Below, piece by piece: positions 9,796-18,757 of a DNA stretch of 64,000 nt. Source of the DNA: Aliiroseovarius sp. Z3 (GTDB lineage: Bacteria; Pseudomonadota; Alphaproteobacteria; Rhodobacterales; Rhodobacteraceae); assembly GCF_029105185.1 (NCBI RefSeq), contig NZ_JAFMZK010000009.1, positions 123,890 through 187,889 on the forward strand. The letters run 5' to 3'. The position numbers and the translations under genes are program-made. Each line of letters opens with the position of its first letter. Position 1 is the first letter of the stretch. The notes under the pieces were generated by a model. The model was not told the DNA's origin and made no database searches. It saw only the letters and a list, made by a program, of their open reading frames with translations.

Positions 9796-11109
9796 ATGGC
9801 CAATGTAGTCGTCGTAGGTGCCCAGTGGGGCGATGAAGGAAAGGGCAAGATCGTTGACTGGCTCAGCGAACGTGCCGATGTGATCGCGCGCTTTCAGGGC
9901 GGCCATAACGCGGGCCACACGCTGGTCGTGGAAGGCAAGGTCTATAAACTGCACGCATTGCCCTCGGGCGTTGTGCGCGGTGGCAAGCTGTCGGTGATCG
10001 GCAACGGGGTTGTTCTGGACCCTTGGCATCTGCTGAACGAGATCGAAACGATCACCGGGCAAGGGGTCGAGATTTCGCCCGAGACGCTGATGATCGCCGA
10101 GAACACGCCGCTAATCCTGCCGTTTCACGGCGAACTGGATCGCGCGCGGGAAGAGGCGGCATCCAAGGGCACCAAGATCGGGACCACCGGGCGCGGCATC
10201 GGCCCGTGCTACGAAGACAAGGTGGGGCGCCGGGCGATCCGTGTCGCCGATCTGGCGGACGAGGTCACCCTTGAAACCCGCGTGGATCGCGCGCTTCAAC
10301 ACCATGACCCGCTGCGCAAGGGCTTGGGGATCGACCCGATTGATCGTGACGCCCTGATCGCGCAACTGAAAGAGGTCGCCCCGAAAATCCTGCGCTTCGC
10401 AGCCCCTGTCTGGAAAGTGCTGAACGAGAAACGCAAGGCCGGCAAACGTATTCTGTTCGAAGGGGCGCAAGGCGCGCTTCTGGACATCGACTTTGGCACC
10501 TATCCGTTCGTCACGTCCTCGAACGTGATTGCGGGGCAGGCGGCCACGGGTGTGGGGATCGGCCCCGGCTCGATCGACTATGTGCTGGGCATCGTGAAGG
10601 CCTACACCACGCGGGTGGGCGAGGGCCCTTTCCCGACCGAACTTTTGAACGCCGACGGAACCCCGGATGCTGATGGGGAACGTCTGGGCACACGCGGACA
10701 TGAGTTTGGCACCACGACCGGGCGGCAACGCCGTTGTGGCTGGTTTGATGCGGCCCTTGTGCGCCAGACCTGTGCCACATCGGGTGTGTCTGGCATCTCG
10801 CTGACCAAGCTCGACGTGCTGGACGGGTTCGAAACCCTGAAAATCTGTGTCGGATACGAGTTGGACGGCAAGCGGATGGATTACCTGCCGACCGCCGAAA
10901 ACGAACAGGCCCGCTGCACGCCGATCTATGAGGAAATGCCCGGCTGGTCGGAAACCACGGAAGGCGCACGCAGCTGGAACGACCTGCCCGCCAACGCGAT
11001 CAAATATGTGAAACGCGTGGAAGAGCTGATTGACTGCCCCGTTGCCCTTCTGTCCACCAGCCCCGAGCGTGACGACACGATCCTTGTTACCGACCCGTTT
11101 GCGGATTGA
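9796..11109 (+). CDS. purA: Adenylosuccinate synthetase
   Basis: Catalyses the GTP-dependent condensation of IMP and aspartate to adenylosuccinate, the first committed step to AMP. 437 residues, close to the family length. Key sites are the P-loop QWGDEGKGK with the catalytic Asp, HNAGHT with the catalytic His, [18 protein letters not shown] and the GTP-binding region TSPERDD near the C-terminus. ATG follows AGGAAAAAGATC. DUF2842 follows after 11 bases, probably in the same transcript, which ends at the strong bidirectional terminator at 11429-11460. Confidence 0.98.
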   Translation: MANVVVVGAQWGDEGKGKIVDWLSERADVIARFQGGHNAGHTLVVEGKVYKLHALPSGVVRGGKLSVIGNGVVLDPWHLLNEIETITGQGVEISPETLMIAENTPLILPFHGELDRAREEAASKGTKIGTTGRGIGPCYEDKVGRRAIRVADLADEVTLETRVDRALQHHDPLRKGLGIDPIDRDALIAQLKEVAPKILRFAAPVWKVLNEKRKAGKRILFEGAQGALLDIDFGTYPFVTSSNVIAGQAATGVGIGPGSIDYVLGIVKAYTTRVGEGPFPTELLNADGTPDADGERLGTRGHEFGTTTGRQRRCGWFDAALVRQTCATSGVSGISLTKLDVLDGFETLKICVGYELDGKRMDYLPTAENEQARCTPIYEEMPGWSETTEGARSWNDLPANAIKYVKRVEELIDCPVALLSTSPERDDTILVTDPFAD

Positions 11110-11120
11110 TTGGGGGCGCA

Positions 11121-11399
11121 ATGGCACTGAGCTATAAAGCACGTAAGCGTCTGTCTTTGCTGGTTCTTCTGGTCGGTCTGCCGCTTTATATCCTGGTGGC
11201 AGTAAAGGTGGTCAGCCTGTTCGACCGCCCGCCGATCCTGCTGGAATTGCTGGTTTATGTCGTGCTGGGTTTTCTGTGGATGATCCCGCTGCGCAGGGTG
11301 TTTCTGGGTGTGGGCAAGCCTGACCCGGACGCTGACCCAGACAGCTATCCGCGCGACCCGCTGGATACGCCACAGCAGAAGCGTGGTCCCAAAAACTAA
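11121..11399 (+). CDS. DUF2842 small membrane protein
   Basis: A 92-residue protein with two predicted membrane helices (about residues 10-30 and 40-58) and a hydrophilic, proline- and aspartate-rich C-terminus. The start KARKRLSLLVLLVGLPLYI fits DUF2842, a family found mainly in alphaproteobacteria with no known function. ATG at 11121 is preceded by TGGGGGC; an upstream in-frame codon at 11106 lies inside purA and is less likely. Expected to be an inner-membrane protein transcribed with purA. Confidence 0.8.
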   Translation: MALSYKARKRLSLLVLLVGLPLYILVAVKVVSLFDRPPILLELLVYVVLGFLWMIPLRRVFLGVGKPDPDADPDSYPRDPLDTPQQKRGPKN

Positions 11400-11428
11400 C
11401 ATCGCAATATCTACGTATGGTAAATACA

Positions 11429-11460
11429 AAAAAGCACGACCCGAATGGGCCGTGCTTTTT
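11429..11460. terminator. Bidirectional intrinsic terminator
   Basis: AAAAAGCACG (11429-11438) pairs perfectly with CGTGCTTTTT (11451-11460), with an inner CCC/GGG extension. A runs on one side and T runs on the other make it work for purA-DUF2842 from the left and for the acidic-protein gene from the right. Confidence 0.9.
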
Positions 11461-11478
11461 GTCTTAAATTTGAGCGGT

Positions 11479-13482
11479 TCAGGCTGACTGACGCCCGCTT
11501 TCATCGGTGTCCTGGCCTTCTGCCAGGGCAAAGCGGCCCGGTGCAATCTTGCGAATACGACCTTCGCGCAACAGGCGACCGAAGGCACGCAGGGCCTCTT
11601 CGCGCGAGATGCCGCCATTGACGTTCAGCCCGACAACCAACCGCATCACATGCGGGCGGCTGAATTGCGGCAGTCCCTGCACCTTGCTGGCATAGTTGGC
11701 TGCGGCTTCCATCAAGCCCGTCATGTCCGACGCATCGGCCCCGTTTACGTAAGACGCAAAGCCATCCTGCGAAGGATCGGCCGAGACGGCACCGATCGTT
11801 ATGCCACCGCTGTCGACAGCAGACTGTCCAGCGACGGTTTCGGCTTTGCTGCCGGGTTTGCGGCCGACGCGGCGCGGACGCACGATGCGCACGGCTTTGT
11901 TGCCTTTGGTGTTGGTGTCCACGTCGTCATCGGCATTCTGAACGCCATCCACGCGCTGTTCTGACACCAGAACCAGCGGGGCCATGCGCAGTGAGCCACC
12001 TTTTGCCTCGGTGTTTTCCGGGCGTTTCGGGCGCACAGCGCGGGCAAGGTCTTCGCGATACGGATCTTCTTCGTGCTCGTCGATATCGACTGCACCCGCG
12101 TCTTCATCCGCACGTTTTGCCTGCACGGCGGCTTTCAGGTGCTCGATCGAGTTACGGCGGCGCGAGGCCTCCTGGCTGTCCATCTTGTCATTTGTTTCGG
12201 CAAGAATACGGTTCAGCGTCTCATCGCTTTGATCGGCAGCGCCGTTGTCAAACACCTGTTCGCGACGTTCGCGGCGCGCTTCGGTTTTGACCTCGTGGTC
12301 GATCATGTTCAGCAGTTTCAGGGTCGAATGATCGTCCTGTTCGCTGTCATCTTGATCGCCTTGGCCCTGTTCTGCATCGTCCGAATCCAGAACGGTCGCG
12401 TCTTCCACCTCTTTCGGGGTGACGGTCAGTTCTTCGACCCCATCTTCACGCCGCATCCGTTTGACGCGCACGACACGGTTGACCGGGCGCAGCGGCTCGG
12501 GCTCGTCGTCGAAGGAGTTTTCCAGAAGGTTGCTGACGCCGACTTCGATATCCAGATCAGAACCGTCTTCATCATCATAACTTGCGTTCGACTTGGCAGC
12601 GTCGTCATCCGCCTGATCGCTTTGAGCGTTCATCTGGGACAGAATGGCATCGACATCCTCATCCGTGTCAGCAGGAACACTGGCCTCGGCGGACAGAACC
12701 AACGGACCATCAGTCGGGCCGTCATCGGCGGACGCTTCTTCGGATGTGTCCACCGCTTCAGCCGCTTCCGTCACAGCAGCGGTTTCGGCGGTGTTGTCCT
12801 CTGTCGCGGCGTCTTGCTCGGTGTCATAGAACGGCTCGGCATCCGGGTCGTCGGAATAATCATCCAGATTGCTAACGTCAGCAACCGCGCGGATACGCTC
12901 CAGCTTTGCCCCGGCGCTGTCGTCGTCCAGCTCGACAGGGGCGTGGGTGGCGGCTTCTTCCGCCATATGTTCGAAGTTATCGGTGTCATCGCTGCCGTCT
13001 TCGGCGACCGGTTGGTCTGCGTCCTGTTCGGCCGATGTCTGAATTTCTTCAGATGCCGCCTCTTCAGCCGGGGCGGTTTCATCAGGTTGTTCAGCTTTCG
13101 GTTCAGTTGCGTCAACCTCGGCAACATCTTCTTCCGGGGCAGCAGGCTGATCTTCCGCGCTGCCATCCAGAAGTGCCTGTCCGGCCACCAGCGTTGCACC
13201 GGTCTTGGTTACGGCTGGCAGGGCCGAGCCTTCCTGGCGCAGAACCACACCGTCATCTTCCACACGGGCCTGAACACGCTGCTGAATTTCACGTTCGGCG
13301 ATGCGGTGCAGCACTTCGGCGTCCGGCGTGGGCGGTTCTGCCCCGAAATAGCGGTCATCCGCTGCCAGATCACGAAAATACTCCGCAATGGACTTCATGG
13401 TGCCAAATGGCTCGTCGAATCCCTCAAGCGTGCACGAAAAAGTGCCATAGGATACAGTGAGGATTTTGCTGTTGCTCACCAT
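11479..13482 (-). CDS. Large acidic protein of unknown function with terminal conserved-looking domains
   Basis: 667 residues. The N-terminal 80 residues (starting [20 protein letters not shown], with [22 protein letters not shown]) look folded and conserved. Residues of about 85-330 are dominated by Glu, Asp, Ala, Gln and Thr and are probably disordered. Around 330-560 the protein alternates basic patches ([26 protein letters not shown]) with acidic stretches. The last 80 residues ([36 protein letters not shown]) resemble a winged-helix-like module. No catalytic motif, signal peptide or membrane segment. It may be a scaffold or nucleic-acid-associated factor; I do not recognise it. Single gene, divergent from thiamine diphosphokinase. 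Confidence 0.75.
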   Translation of the reverse strand: MVSNSKILTVSYGTFSCTLEGFDEPFGTMKSIAEYFRDLAADDRYFGAEPPTPDAEVLHRIAEREIQQRVQARVEDDGVVLRQEGSALPAVTKTGATLVAGQALLDGSAEDQPAAPEEDVAEVDATEPKAEQPDETAPAEEAASEEIQTSAEQDADQPVAEDGSDDTDNFEHMAEEAATHAPVELDDDSAGAKLERIRAVADVSNLDDYSDDPDAEPFYDTEQDAATEDNTAETAAVTEAAEAVDTSEEASADDGPTDGPLVLSAEASVPADTDEDVDAILSQMNAQSDQADDDAAKSNASYDDEDGSDLDIEVGVSNLLENSFDDEPEPLRPVNRVVRVKRMRREDGVEELTVTPKEVEDATVLDSDDAEQGQGDQDDSEQDDHSTLKLLNMIDHEVKTEARRERREQVFDNGAADQSDETLNRILAETNDKMDSQEASRRRNSIEHLKAAVQAKRADEDAGAVDIDEHEEDPYREDLARAVRPKRPENTEAKGGSLRMAPLVLVSEQRVDGVQNADDDVDTNTKGNKAVRIVRPRRVGRKPGSKAETVAGQSAVDSGGITIGAVSADPSQDGFASYVNGADASDMTGLMEAAANYASKVQGLPQFSRPHVMRLVVGLNVNGGISREEALRAFGRLLREGRIRKIAPGRFALAEGQDTDESGRQSA

Positions 13483-13554
13483 TGATAACTCACTTTCTCC
13501 TCCGAAACTGCGCAGGTATACACCATCCTACATCGTTCCGGGAACTTAAACAAA

Positions 13555-13578
13555 GCCGTGAAAAACACGGCATTTTTT
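13555..13578 (+). terminator. Terminator-like hairpin in the divergent gap before thiamine diphosphokinase
   Basis: GCCGTG (13555-13560) and CACGGC (13566-13571) form a 6-bp stem with an A5 loop, followed on the plus strand by ATTTTTT. It has the full form of an intrinsic terminator, yet no plus-strand gene lies upstream: the neighbour is divergent. It may be an attenuator in the leader of the next gene, or the end of a short antisense or small RNA. Confidence 0.55.
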
Positions 13579-13618
13579 CCGGACTAAACCGTTCATAAAA
13601 TCAGATTGGGAGACAATT

Positions 13619-14296
13619 GTGTCCATAATGAGATATTTTCGTCAATTTTCCCACAATGTGACTTTGCTGGGCGGAGGAGCCGTTGAACCCGCGACACTGA
13701 CGCATTGTCTAAGCCTTGCGCCAGAGCTTGTGGCGGCCGATGGCGGCGCGGATCAGGCGCTGGATATGGGGCATGTTCCGGTGATCGTGGCAGGTGACAT
13801 GGATTCCGTGTCAGATCGGGCCCGCAAGGTGATCGGGGCAGATCGGTTTGTTGAAACCCCCGATCAGAATCGCACCGATTTTCACAAAACGCTTGATCTG
13901 ATCGACGCGCCGGTTGTTCTGGGCGTCGGATTCATGGGTAAGCGGCTGGATCACGAACTGGCGTGTTATAATACGTTGGTGCGGTTGCCGGAAAAACGGG
14001 TCATCCTAGTGGGCGAGGTGGATATCTGTTTTCACCTGAACCGCCCGCTTCAGATGTCGCTGCCCGTCGGCACGCGGTTTTCGCTGTTCCCCATGGCGCG
14101 GGTCAAGGTGCGGGCGACCGGGCTGGTCTGGCCGGTCGAGGATCTTGAGATGTCGCCCTGGGGCATGATCGGCACGTCCAACGAAACCAACGCGCCGAAG
14201 GTCACCGTCGCGGCGGATGGCGCGGGGCTTCTGATCATCCTGCCGCGCGCCCATCTGACCGATGCCATCGCGGTTCTGACCCCGCCTGAGACCTAG
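13619..14296 (+). CDS. Thiamine diphosphokinase
   Basis: Transfers pyrophosphate from ATP to thiamine, giving thiamine diphosphate. 225 residues. Motifs of the family are present: ADGGAD (residues 40-45), GDMDS (59-63), DQNRTDF (82-88) and GVGFMGKRLDHEL, with the acidic residues that bind Mg and the nucleotide. GTG at 13619 is preferred over the ATG at 13628 because GGGAG lies six bases before it. No TPP riboswitch sequence is visible upstream, but a terminator-like hairpin is. Its TAG stop overlaps the TAG stop of the convergent serine ammonia-lyase gene within a shared CTAG. Confidence 0.9.
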   Translation: MSIMRYFRQFSHNVTLLGGGAVEPATLTHCLSLAPELVAADGGADQALDMGHVPVIVAGDMDSVSDRARKVIGADRFVETPDQNRTDFHKTLDLIDAPVVLGVGFMGKRLDHELACYNTLVRLPEKRVILVGEVDICFHLNRPLQMSLPVGTRFSLFPMARVKVRATGLVWPVEDLEMSPWGMIGTSNETNAPKVTVAADGAGLLIILPRAHLTDAIAVLTPPET

Positions 14297-15672
14297 CAGT
14301 TGGGGACGTTCACGGCCAAACCGCCCAAGGACGTCTCTTTATACTTTTCCGACATGTCCTGCCCGGTTTCGAACATCGTCTTGATGCAGGCGTCCAGCGG
14401 CACAAGATGCGTTCCATCGCCTCGCAACGCCAGTGAAGCGGCAGAGATCGCCTTGATCGCACCCAGTCCGTTGCGCTCAATGCAGGGCACCTGCACCAGC
14501 CCGCGCACCGGGTCGCAGGTCAGGCCCAAGTGATGTTCCAACGCGATCTCGGCGGCGTTTTCGATCTGCATCGGTGTGCCGCCCATAACGGCGCACAACC
14601 CGGCGGCGGCCATGGCGCTGGCCGATCCCACCTCGGCCTGACAGCCCGCTTCGGCGCCCGAAATCGACGCGTTGTGTTTCACGATCCCGCCGATTGCCGA
14701 TGCGGTCAGAAGAAACTCGTGCACGCGGGACGGCACTGCGCCGGGCACGTGGTTCAGCCAGTAACGAACCACCGCAGGCAGCACCCCCGCCGCGCCATTG
14801 GTCGGGCTGGTGACAACCTGACCGCCAGCGGCGTTTTCTTCGTTTACGGCCATGGCATAGACGCTCATCCAGTCGTTGATGATGTGCGGGGCCGACAGGT
14901 TCATGCCCTGTTCCGCCATAAGACTGTCGTGGATCGCCTTGGCGCGGCGGCGCACCAGAAGTCCACCGGGCAGAATGCCATCTTCGGACAACCCGCGGTC
15001 GATGCAGTCGTTCATCACCGCCCATATCCGGTCCAGCCCCTCGGCCAGCGCGTTCGGTCCCATATGTTCCAACTCGTTCGCGCGTTTCATCTCGGCGATG
15101 GTTTTGCCGGACTCGCGCGCCATTTCCAGCATCTGGGCTGCGGTCTCGAACGGATAGGGGTGCCGCTTGGCGTCGCGCGCGTCCATCACAGCCTCGCGCG
15201 CCTGTTCAGCTTCGGTCACGACAAAGCCGCCACCGATGGAATAATAGGTCTCGCGCACCACCACGTCGCCCTGAGCGTCAGTCGCCATAAGTTGCATCCC
15301 GTTGGCGTGGCCGGGCAGGGGCGTTTCGTAATCAAAGATCAGGTCGGTCTTGGGGACAAAGGCAAGGGTGCCCAGCCCTTCGGGGCTGACCGTGCCTGTG
15401 CGGTTGATCTCGGCCAGGGTGGCTTCGGCGCGGGCGTGGTCATAGCTGTCGGGCAGAAAACCGGCCAGCCCAAGAATGGTGGCCCGGTCGGTGGCGTGGC
15501 CGACACCGGTAAAGGCCAGCGACCCGTGTAGCGAGGCGCGCAACCCGTGCACCTTGAAAGGCTGGGCGCGCAGGTGGTCCAGAAAACGCCCGCCGGCCAC
15601 CATCGGGCCCATGGTGTGGGATGAACTGGGGCCGACCCCGATTTTGAACATGTCAAAGACAGACAGGAACAT
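14293..15672 (-). CDS. sdaA: L-serine ammonia-lyase, iron-sulfur type (single chain)
   Basis: Deaminates L-serine to pyruvate using a 4Fe-4S cluster. 459 residues with both domains on one chain: the N-terminal beta domain starting FDMFKIGVGPSSSHTMGP and the C-terminal catalytic domain with SPTNGAAGVLPAV, EAGCQAEVGSA and CDPVRGLVQVPCIERN. Cluster-ligand cysteines are expected in the second half, and the chain ends in Cys (NVPNC), the tail that reaches the active site in type II L-serine dehydratases. Convergent with thiamine diphosphokinase, sharing the stop region. It links serine to pyruvate and, by way of one-carbon flow, to fhs and folD elsewhere in the window. Confidence 0.95.
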   Translation of the reverse strand: MFLSVFDMFKIGVGPSSSHTMGPMVAGGRFLDHLRAQPFKVHGLRASLHGSLAFTGVGHATDRATILGLAGFLPDSYDHARAEATLAEINRTGTVSPEGLGTLAFVPKTDLIFDYETPLPGHANGMQLMATDAQGDVVVRETYYSIGGGFVVTEAEQAREAVMDARDAKRHPYPFETAAQMLEMARESGKTIAEMKRANELEHMGPNALAEGLDRIWAVMNDCIDRGLSEDGILPGGLLVRRRAKAIHDSLMAEQGMNLSAPHIINDWMSVYAMAVNEENAAGGQVVTSPTNGAAGVLPAVVRYWLNHVPGAVPSRVHEFLLTASAIGGIVKHNASISGAEAGCQAEVGSASAMAAAGLCAVMGGTPMQIENAAEIALEHHLGLTCDPVRGLVQVPCIERNGLGAIKAISAASLALRGDGTHLVPLDACIKTMFETGQDMSEKYKETSLGGLAVNVPNC

Positions 15673-15752
15673 TGTGACCTCGCGCGATTTAGACTTGGAT
15701 CAGATTGATCATTTCACAGCACCGTGTCCGTGTAAAAACGACACATTTTGCG

Positions 15753-16106
15753 TCAGTCCGGTCGGGTCAACACGAATGCTGCCCCCGAACCCATCAGGAT
15801 TGCCTGTGCCAGCAAGACCAAAGGGGGTGCGCCAAGGATCAGTGACAGGATGAATACCAGCGCCATCATGAAGGTCGCGAGTGTTTTTGCCCGCCGGGAG
15901 ATCGCGCCGCGCTCCTCCCAATCTTTGATCGCGGGGCCAAAATGGGCGTGGTCGATCAGCCACGCCCGTGCTTTCGGGCTGCCCTTGCCAAAGGCGAAGG
16001 CGGCGACCAGCAGAAAGGGCGTCGTGGGCAAAACCGGCAGGATGACCCCGATCAGCCCCAGTGCCACCGCGCTCCAACCCAACACAATATAGACATATCT
16101 GCTCAT
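15753..16106 (-). CDS. YbaN/DUF454 small inner-membrane protein
   Basis: A 117-residue protein from the ATG at 16106 (an upstream in-frame ATG at 16148 would add 14 basic residues). The signature GLIGVILPVLPTTPFLL followed by AAFAFGKGSPKARAWL and HFGPAIKDW is typical of DUF454 (YbaN). Three hydrophobic segments are predicted near residues 5-25, 25-40 and 75-110. Function is unknown; family members sit in the inner membrane. It lies 80 bases upstream of the serine ammonia-lyase gene on the same strand. Confidence 0.85.
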   Translation of the reverse strand: MSRYVYIVLGWSAVALGLIGVILPVLPTTPFLLVAAFAFGKGSPKARAWLIDHAHFGPAIKDWEERGAISRRAKTLATFMMALVFILSLILGAPPLVLLAQAILMGSGAAFVLTRPD

Positions 16107-16301
16107 ACGACGAGTGCAGCCCTTGCCGGAAATCCGTTGCGCCAGCATTGGGTGATGCCGGGGCGAATGTCCACCCGGCGACGCGATGGTGGATCATGTG
16201 GCGAAAATCGGCGCTGAGCGGCGTTCCCCCCTCGCCAGTCTGGACCATGCGTTTTATAACGCTGGCAACTCGAAACATGCGCCACAAGGGGAATCGCTGC
16301 C

Positions 16302-17084
16302 ATGTCCGGAGAACTGTCACCCATTGATACCGCCAAATTCGTCGCTGCCAAGCGGGCGGTTCAGTATGTCGAAGACGGTATGCGTGTCGGGCTTGGCACA
16401 GGGTCTACCGCCGCATGGATGGTGCGCTGCCTGGGCGAGCGGGTGCGCAGCGAAGGCTTGAAGATTACCGGAGTTCCAACCAGCACCCGAACCGCCGAGC
16501 TGGCGCGGCAGGTGGGGATCGAGGTCACGACACTGGATGCCGCGAAGTGGCTGGATTTGACCATTGATGGCACCGACGAATACGACCCGGACCTGTGTCT
16601 GATCAAGGGTGGCGGCGGTGCGCATCTGCAGGAAAAAATTGTCGCCACGGCGTCTGATCGGATGGTGGTCATCGCCGACCCGACCAAGGGCGTTGATGTG
16701 CTGGGGGCGTTCCCTCTTCCGATCGAGGTCATTCCCTTCGGCCTGCAAGCCACCAAGGGGTTGGTGGAAGAGCTGCTGGCGGCGATGGATGTATTGGACA
16801 GCAAGGCTATCCTGCGTGAAAAGGGCGGCGTGCCGTTTGTCACGGACGAGGGAAATCATGTTATCGACCTGCATCTGAAGCGCATTCAGGACCCCCGCAA
16901 ACTGTCCATGGTGCTGAATCAGGTGCCGGGGGTGGTCGAAAACGGGTTGTTCATCGATATCTGCGATGCGGTTGTCATCGGCCATGGCGATGGCCGGGTG
17001 GAAGTGATCGACATCAACGAAGGCACCCACGAGGAAGAGCGGATCGAGTTTGCCGACAGCGCGAATATCTTCGCGGATATCTGA
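16302..17084 (+). CDS. rpiA: Ribose-5-phosphate isomerase A
   Basis: Interconverts ribose 5-phosphate and ribulose 5-phosphate in the pentose phosphate pathway. 260 residues. Motifs: GLGTGSTAAWMV (phosphate loop), DLTIDGTDEYD with the active-site acids, KGGGGAHLQEKIVA with the catalytic Glu and Lys, and EVIPFG. The C-terminal extension past the core (DINEGTHEEERIEFADSANIFADI split around Glu) makes it longer than the E. coli enzyme of about 219 residues, a form common in Rhodobacterales. Followed on the same strand by glutathione reductase, which shares the NADPH-linked pentose phosphate context. Confidence 0.97.
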   Translation: MSGELSPIDTAKFVAAKRAVQYVEDGMRVGLGTGSTAAWMVRCLGERVRSEGLKITGVPTSTRTAELARQVGIEVTTLDAAKWLDLTIDGTDEYDPDLCLIKGGGGAHLQEKIVATASDRMVVIADPTKGVDVLGAFPLPIEVIPFGLQATKGLVEELLAAMDVLDSKAILREKGGVPFVTDEGNHVIDLHLKRIQDPRKLSMVLNQVPGVVENGLFIDICDAVVIGHGDGRVEVIDINEGTHEEERIEFADSANIFADI

Positions 17085-17091
17085 CGCCCCT

Positions 17092-17107
17092 GCGTGCCCC
17101 GGCACGC
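17092..17107 (+). terminator. GC hairpin after rpiA
   Basis: GCGTGCC (17092-17098) and GGCACGC (17101-17107) form a compact perfect inverted repeat 8 bases after the rpiA stop. There is no T run, so termination is uncertain. Confidence 0.35.
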
Positions 17108-17242
17108 GCAAACGTGAACCATGTGACATTTCCGGCTCTGGAAGTCTGGCGGCGTAGCCCATAGCTTCTGCCGCAACGTGATGTATGCACAAGTACGCAG
17201 GGCCAATCTGGCCGTGGCCGTAATGTGGGATGGGAAAGGCAA

Positions 17243-18616
17243 ATGGATATGAGCGGATTTGACTACGACCTCTTTGTGATCGGTGGCGGATCAGGCGGCG
17301 TGCGTGCTGGCCGTGTTGCGGCCGAAGGTGGCGCCAAGGTTGCGCTGGCAGAGGAATTTCGCATGGGTGGCACCTGTGTCATCCGGGGTTGTGTGCCGAA
17401 AAAGCTGATGGTCTTTGCCTCGCAGTTTGGTCCGGCTGCCGACGCGGCCCGCGCCTATGGCTGGCAGGGCAACGCGCGGGGTGATTTCGACTGGGCGGGC
17501 ACGTTCCGACCGGCGCTTCATGCCGAACTTGAACGGTTGGAGGGGATCTATACCAAGAACCTGGGCAACTCGGGTGCCGACATCTATCACGCACGGGCGA
17601 CCATCAAGGATGCTCACACGGTCGAGCTGTCGACGGGCGAGACCTTCTCGGCCAAGCATATCCTTGTGGCAACCGGCGGGCGGCCTTTCCTGCCAGACAC
17701 GCCCGGCGCGCAGGAATTGGGCATCACGTCGAATGAAGTCTTCAATCTGGAAGTTTTTCCCAAGCGGATACTGATCGTTGGCGGCGGCTATATCGCCTGT
17801 GAATTCGCCTGTATCTTCAATGGGCTGGGCGCGCATGTTGCCCAATGGTATCGCGGCGCGCAAATCCTGCGCGGCTTTGACGACGAGGTGCGGGGTTTTC
17901 TGGCCGAGCATATCCACGAGCGTGGCGTCGATTTGCATGTCGGGCTTGAAGTCGAACGCATGGAGCAGCGCGAGGATGGCATTTGGGTCAAGGGCACAGA
18001 CGGGCGCGAAGAGATATTCGACCAGGTGCTGTTTGCAACTGGACGGGTGCCCAACACCGATGGGCTGGGATTGGAAGAAGTCGGCGTCAAGCTGGGCCGT
18101 GGCGGCGAAGTGGTGGTGGATGACTATAGCCAGTCAACCGTGCCGTCGATCTATGCAGTGGGCGACGTGACGAACCGGATCGCGTTAACTCCGGTCGCGA
18201 TCCGCGAAGGGATTGCGTTTGTCGAAACGGTGTTCAACGGCAACCCAACGAAGCCAGATCATGAAAACGTCGCATCGGCCGTGTTCACCCAGCCGGAATA
18301 CGGCACAGTTGGTCTGTCCGAAGAAGACGCCCGCGCGCAAGAGAAAATCGACGTCTACAGCGCAGCATTTCGACCGATGCAGAAAAGTTTCATCGGGGTG
18401 AATGAACGGGTGCTGTTCAAGCTGGTCGTCAGTCAGAAAACACAGAAGGTTCTGGGCTGTCACATTGTGGGCGACGGGGCAGGCGAGATGATCCAACTGG
18501 CTGCCATCGCGGTGAAGATGGGTGTGACCAAGGCCGATTTCGACCGAACCGTGGCGGTTCATCCAACCATGTCGGAAGAAGTCGTGCTGATGAAGTCACC
18601 CACGCGCAGTGACTAA
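17243..18616 (+). CDS. gor: Glutathione-disulfide reductase
   Basis: NADPH-dependent flavoprotein that reduces oxidised glutathione in the cytoplasm. About 457 residues. FAD-binding GGGSGGVRAG, redox disulfide GGTCVIRGCVPKKL, the NAD(P) fold GGGYIACEFA with downstream arginines (WYRGAQILRGF) that fit NADPH preference, the second FAD segment YAVGDVTNR, and the C-terminal dimer-interface VAVHPTMSEE with the His-Glu pair. ATG at 17243 has GGGA seven bases upstream; an in-frame ATG at 17249 is equally possible. It follows rpiA by 158 bases. Confidence 0.95.
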   Translation: MDMSGFDYDLFVIGGGSGGVRAGRVAAEGGAKVALAEEFRMGGTCVIRGCVPKKLMVFASQFGPAADAARAYGWQGNARGDFDWAGTFRPALHAELERLEGIYTKNLGNSGADIYHARATIKDAHTVELSTGETFSAKHILVATGGRPFLPDTPGAQELGITSNEVFNLEVFPKRILIVGGGYIACEFACIFNGLGAHVAQWYRGAQILRGFDDEVRGFLAEHIHERGVDLHVGLEVERMEQREDGIWVKGTDGREEIFDQVLFATGRVPNTDGLGLEEVGVKLGRGGEVVVDDYSQSTVPSIYAVGDVTNRIALTPVAIREGIAFVETVFNGNPTKPDHENVASAVFTQPEYGTVGLSEEDARAQEKIDVYSAAFRPMQKSFIGVNERVLFKLVVSQKTQKVLGCHIVGDGAGEMIQLAAIAVKMGVTKADFDRTVAVHPTMSEEVVLMKSPTRSD

Positions 18617-18666
18617 GTCCCCATTGGGGGCCGAAACGCGAATGCACCGGAAATTCAACTCAAAAC

Positions 18667-18687
18667 AGGGCGCATCGCGCGCCCTTT
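18667..18687 (+). terminator. Probable terminator after glutathione reductase
   Basis: AGGGCGC (18667-18673) pairs with GCGCCCT (18679-18685), loop ATCGC, followed by TTG. The T tract is short, so moderately supported. Confidence 0.5.
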
Positions 18688-18757
18688 GCCTTGAAATCCG
18701 GCCCGCAAAGGGTCAGGTATGACGACGAAACCATTAACCTGGAAGGAATAGGACCAC

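Noticed and set aside
12073..13485. 470-codon plus-strand frame
   Set aside because: Antisense to the acidic-protein gene. Its Phe/Val/Gly/Arg-rich text is what the reverse complement of Glu/Asp/Ala codons gives.
13483..13618. TPP riboswitch before thiamine diphosphokinase
   Set aside because: The conserved CTGAGA and related core sequences are absent; only a terminator-like hairpin is seen.
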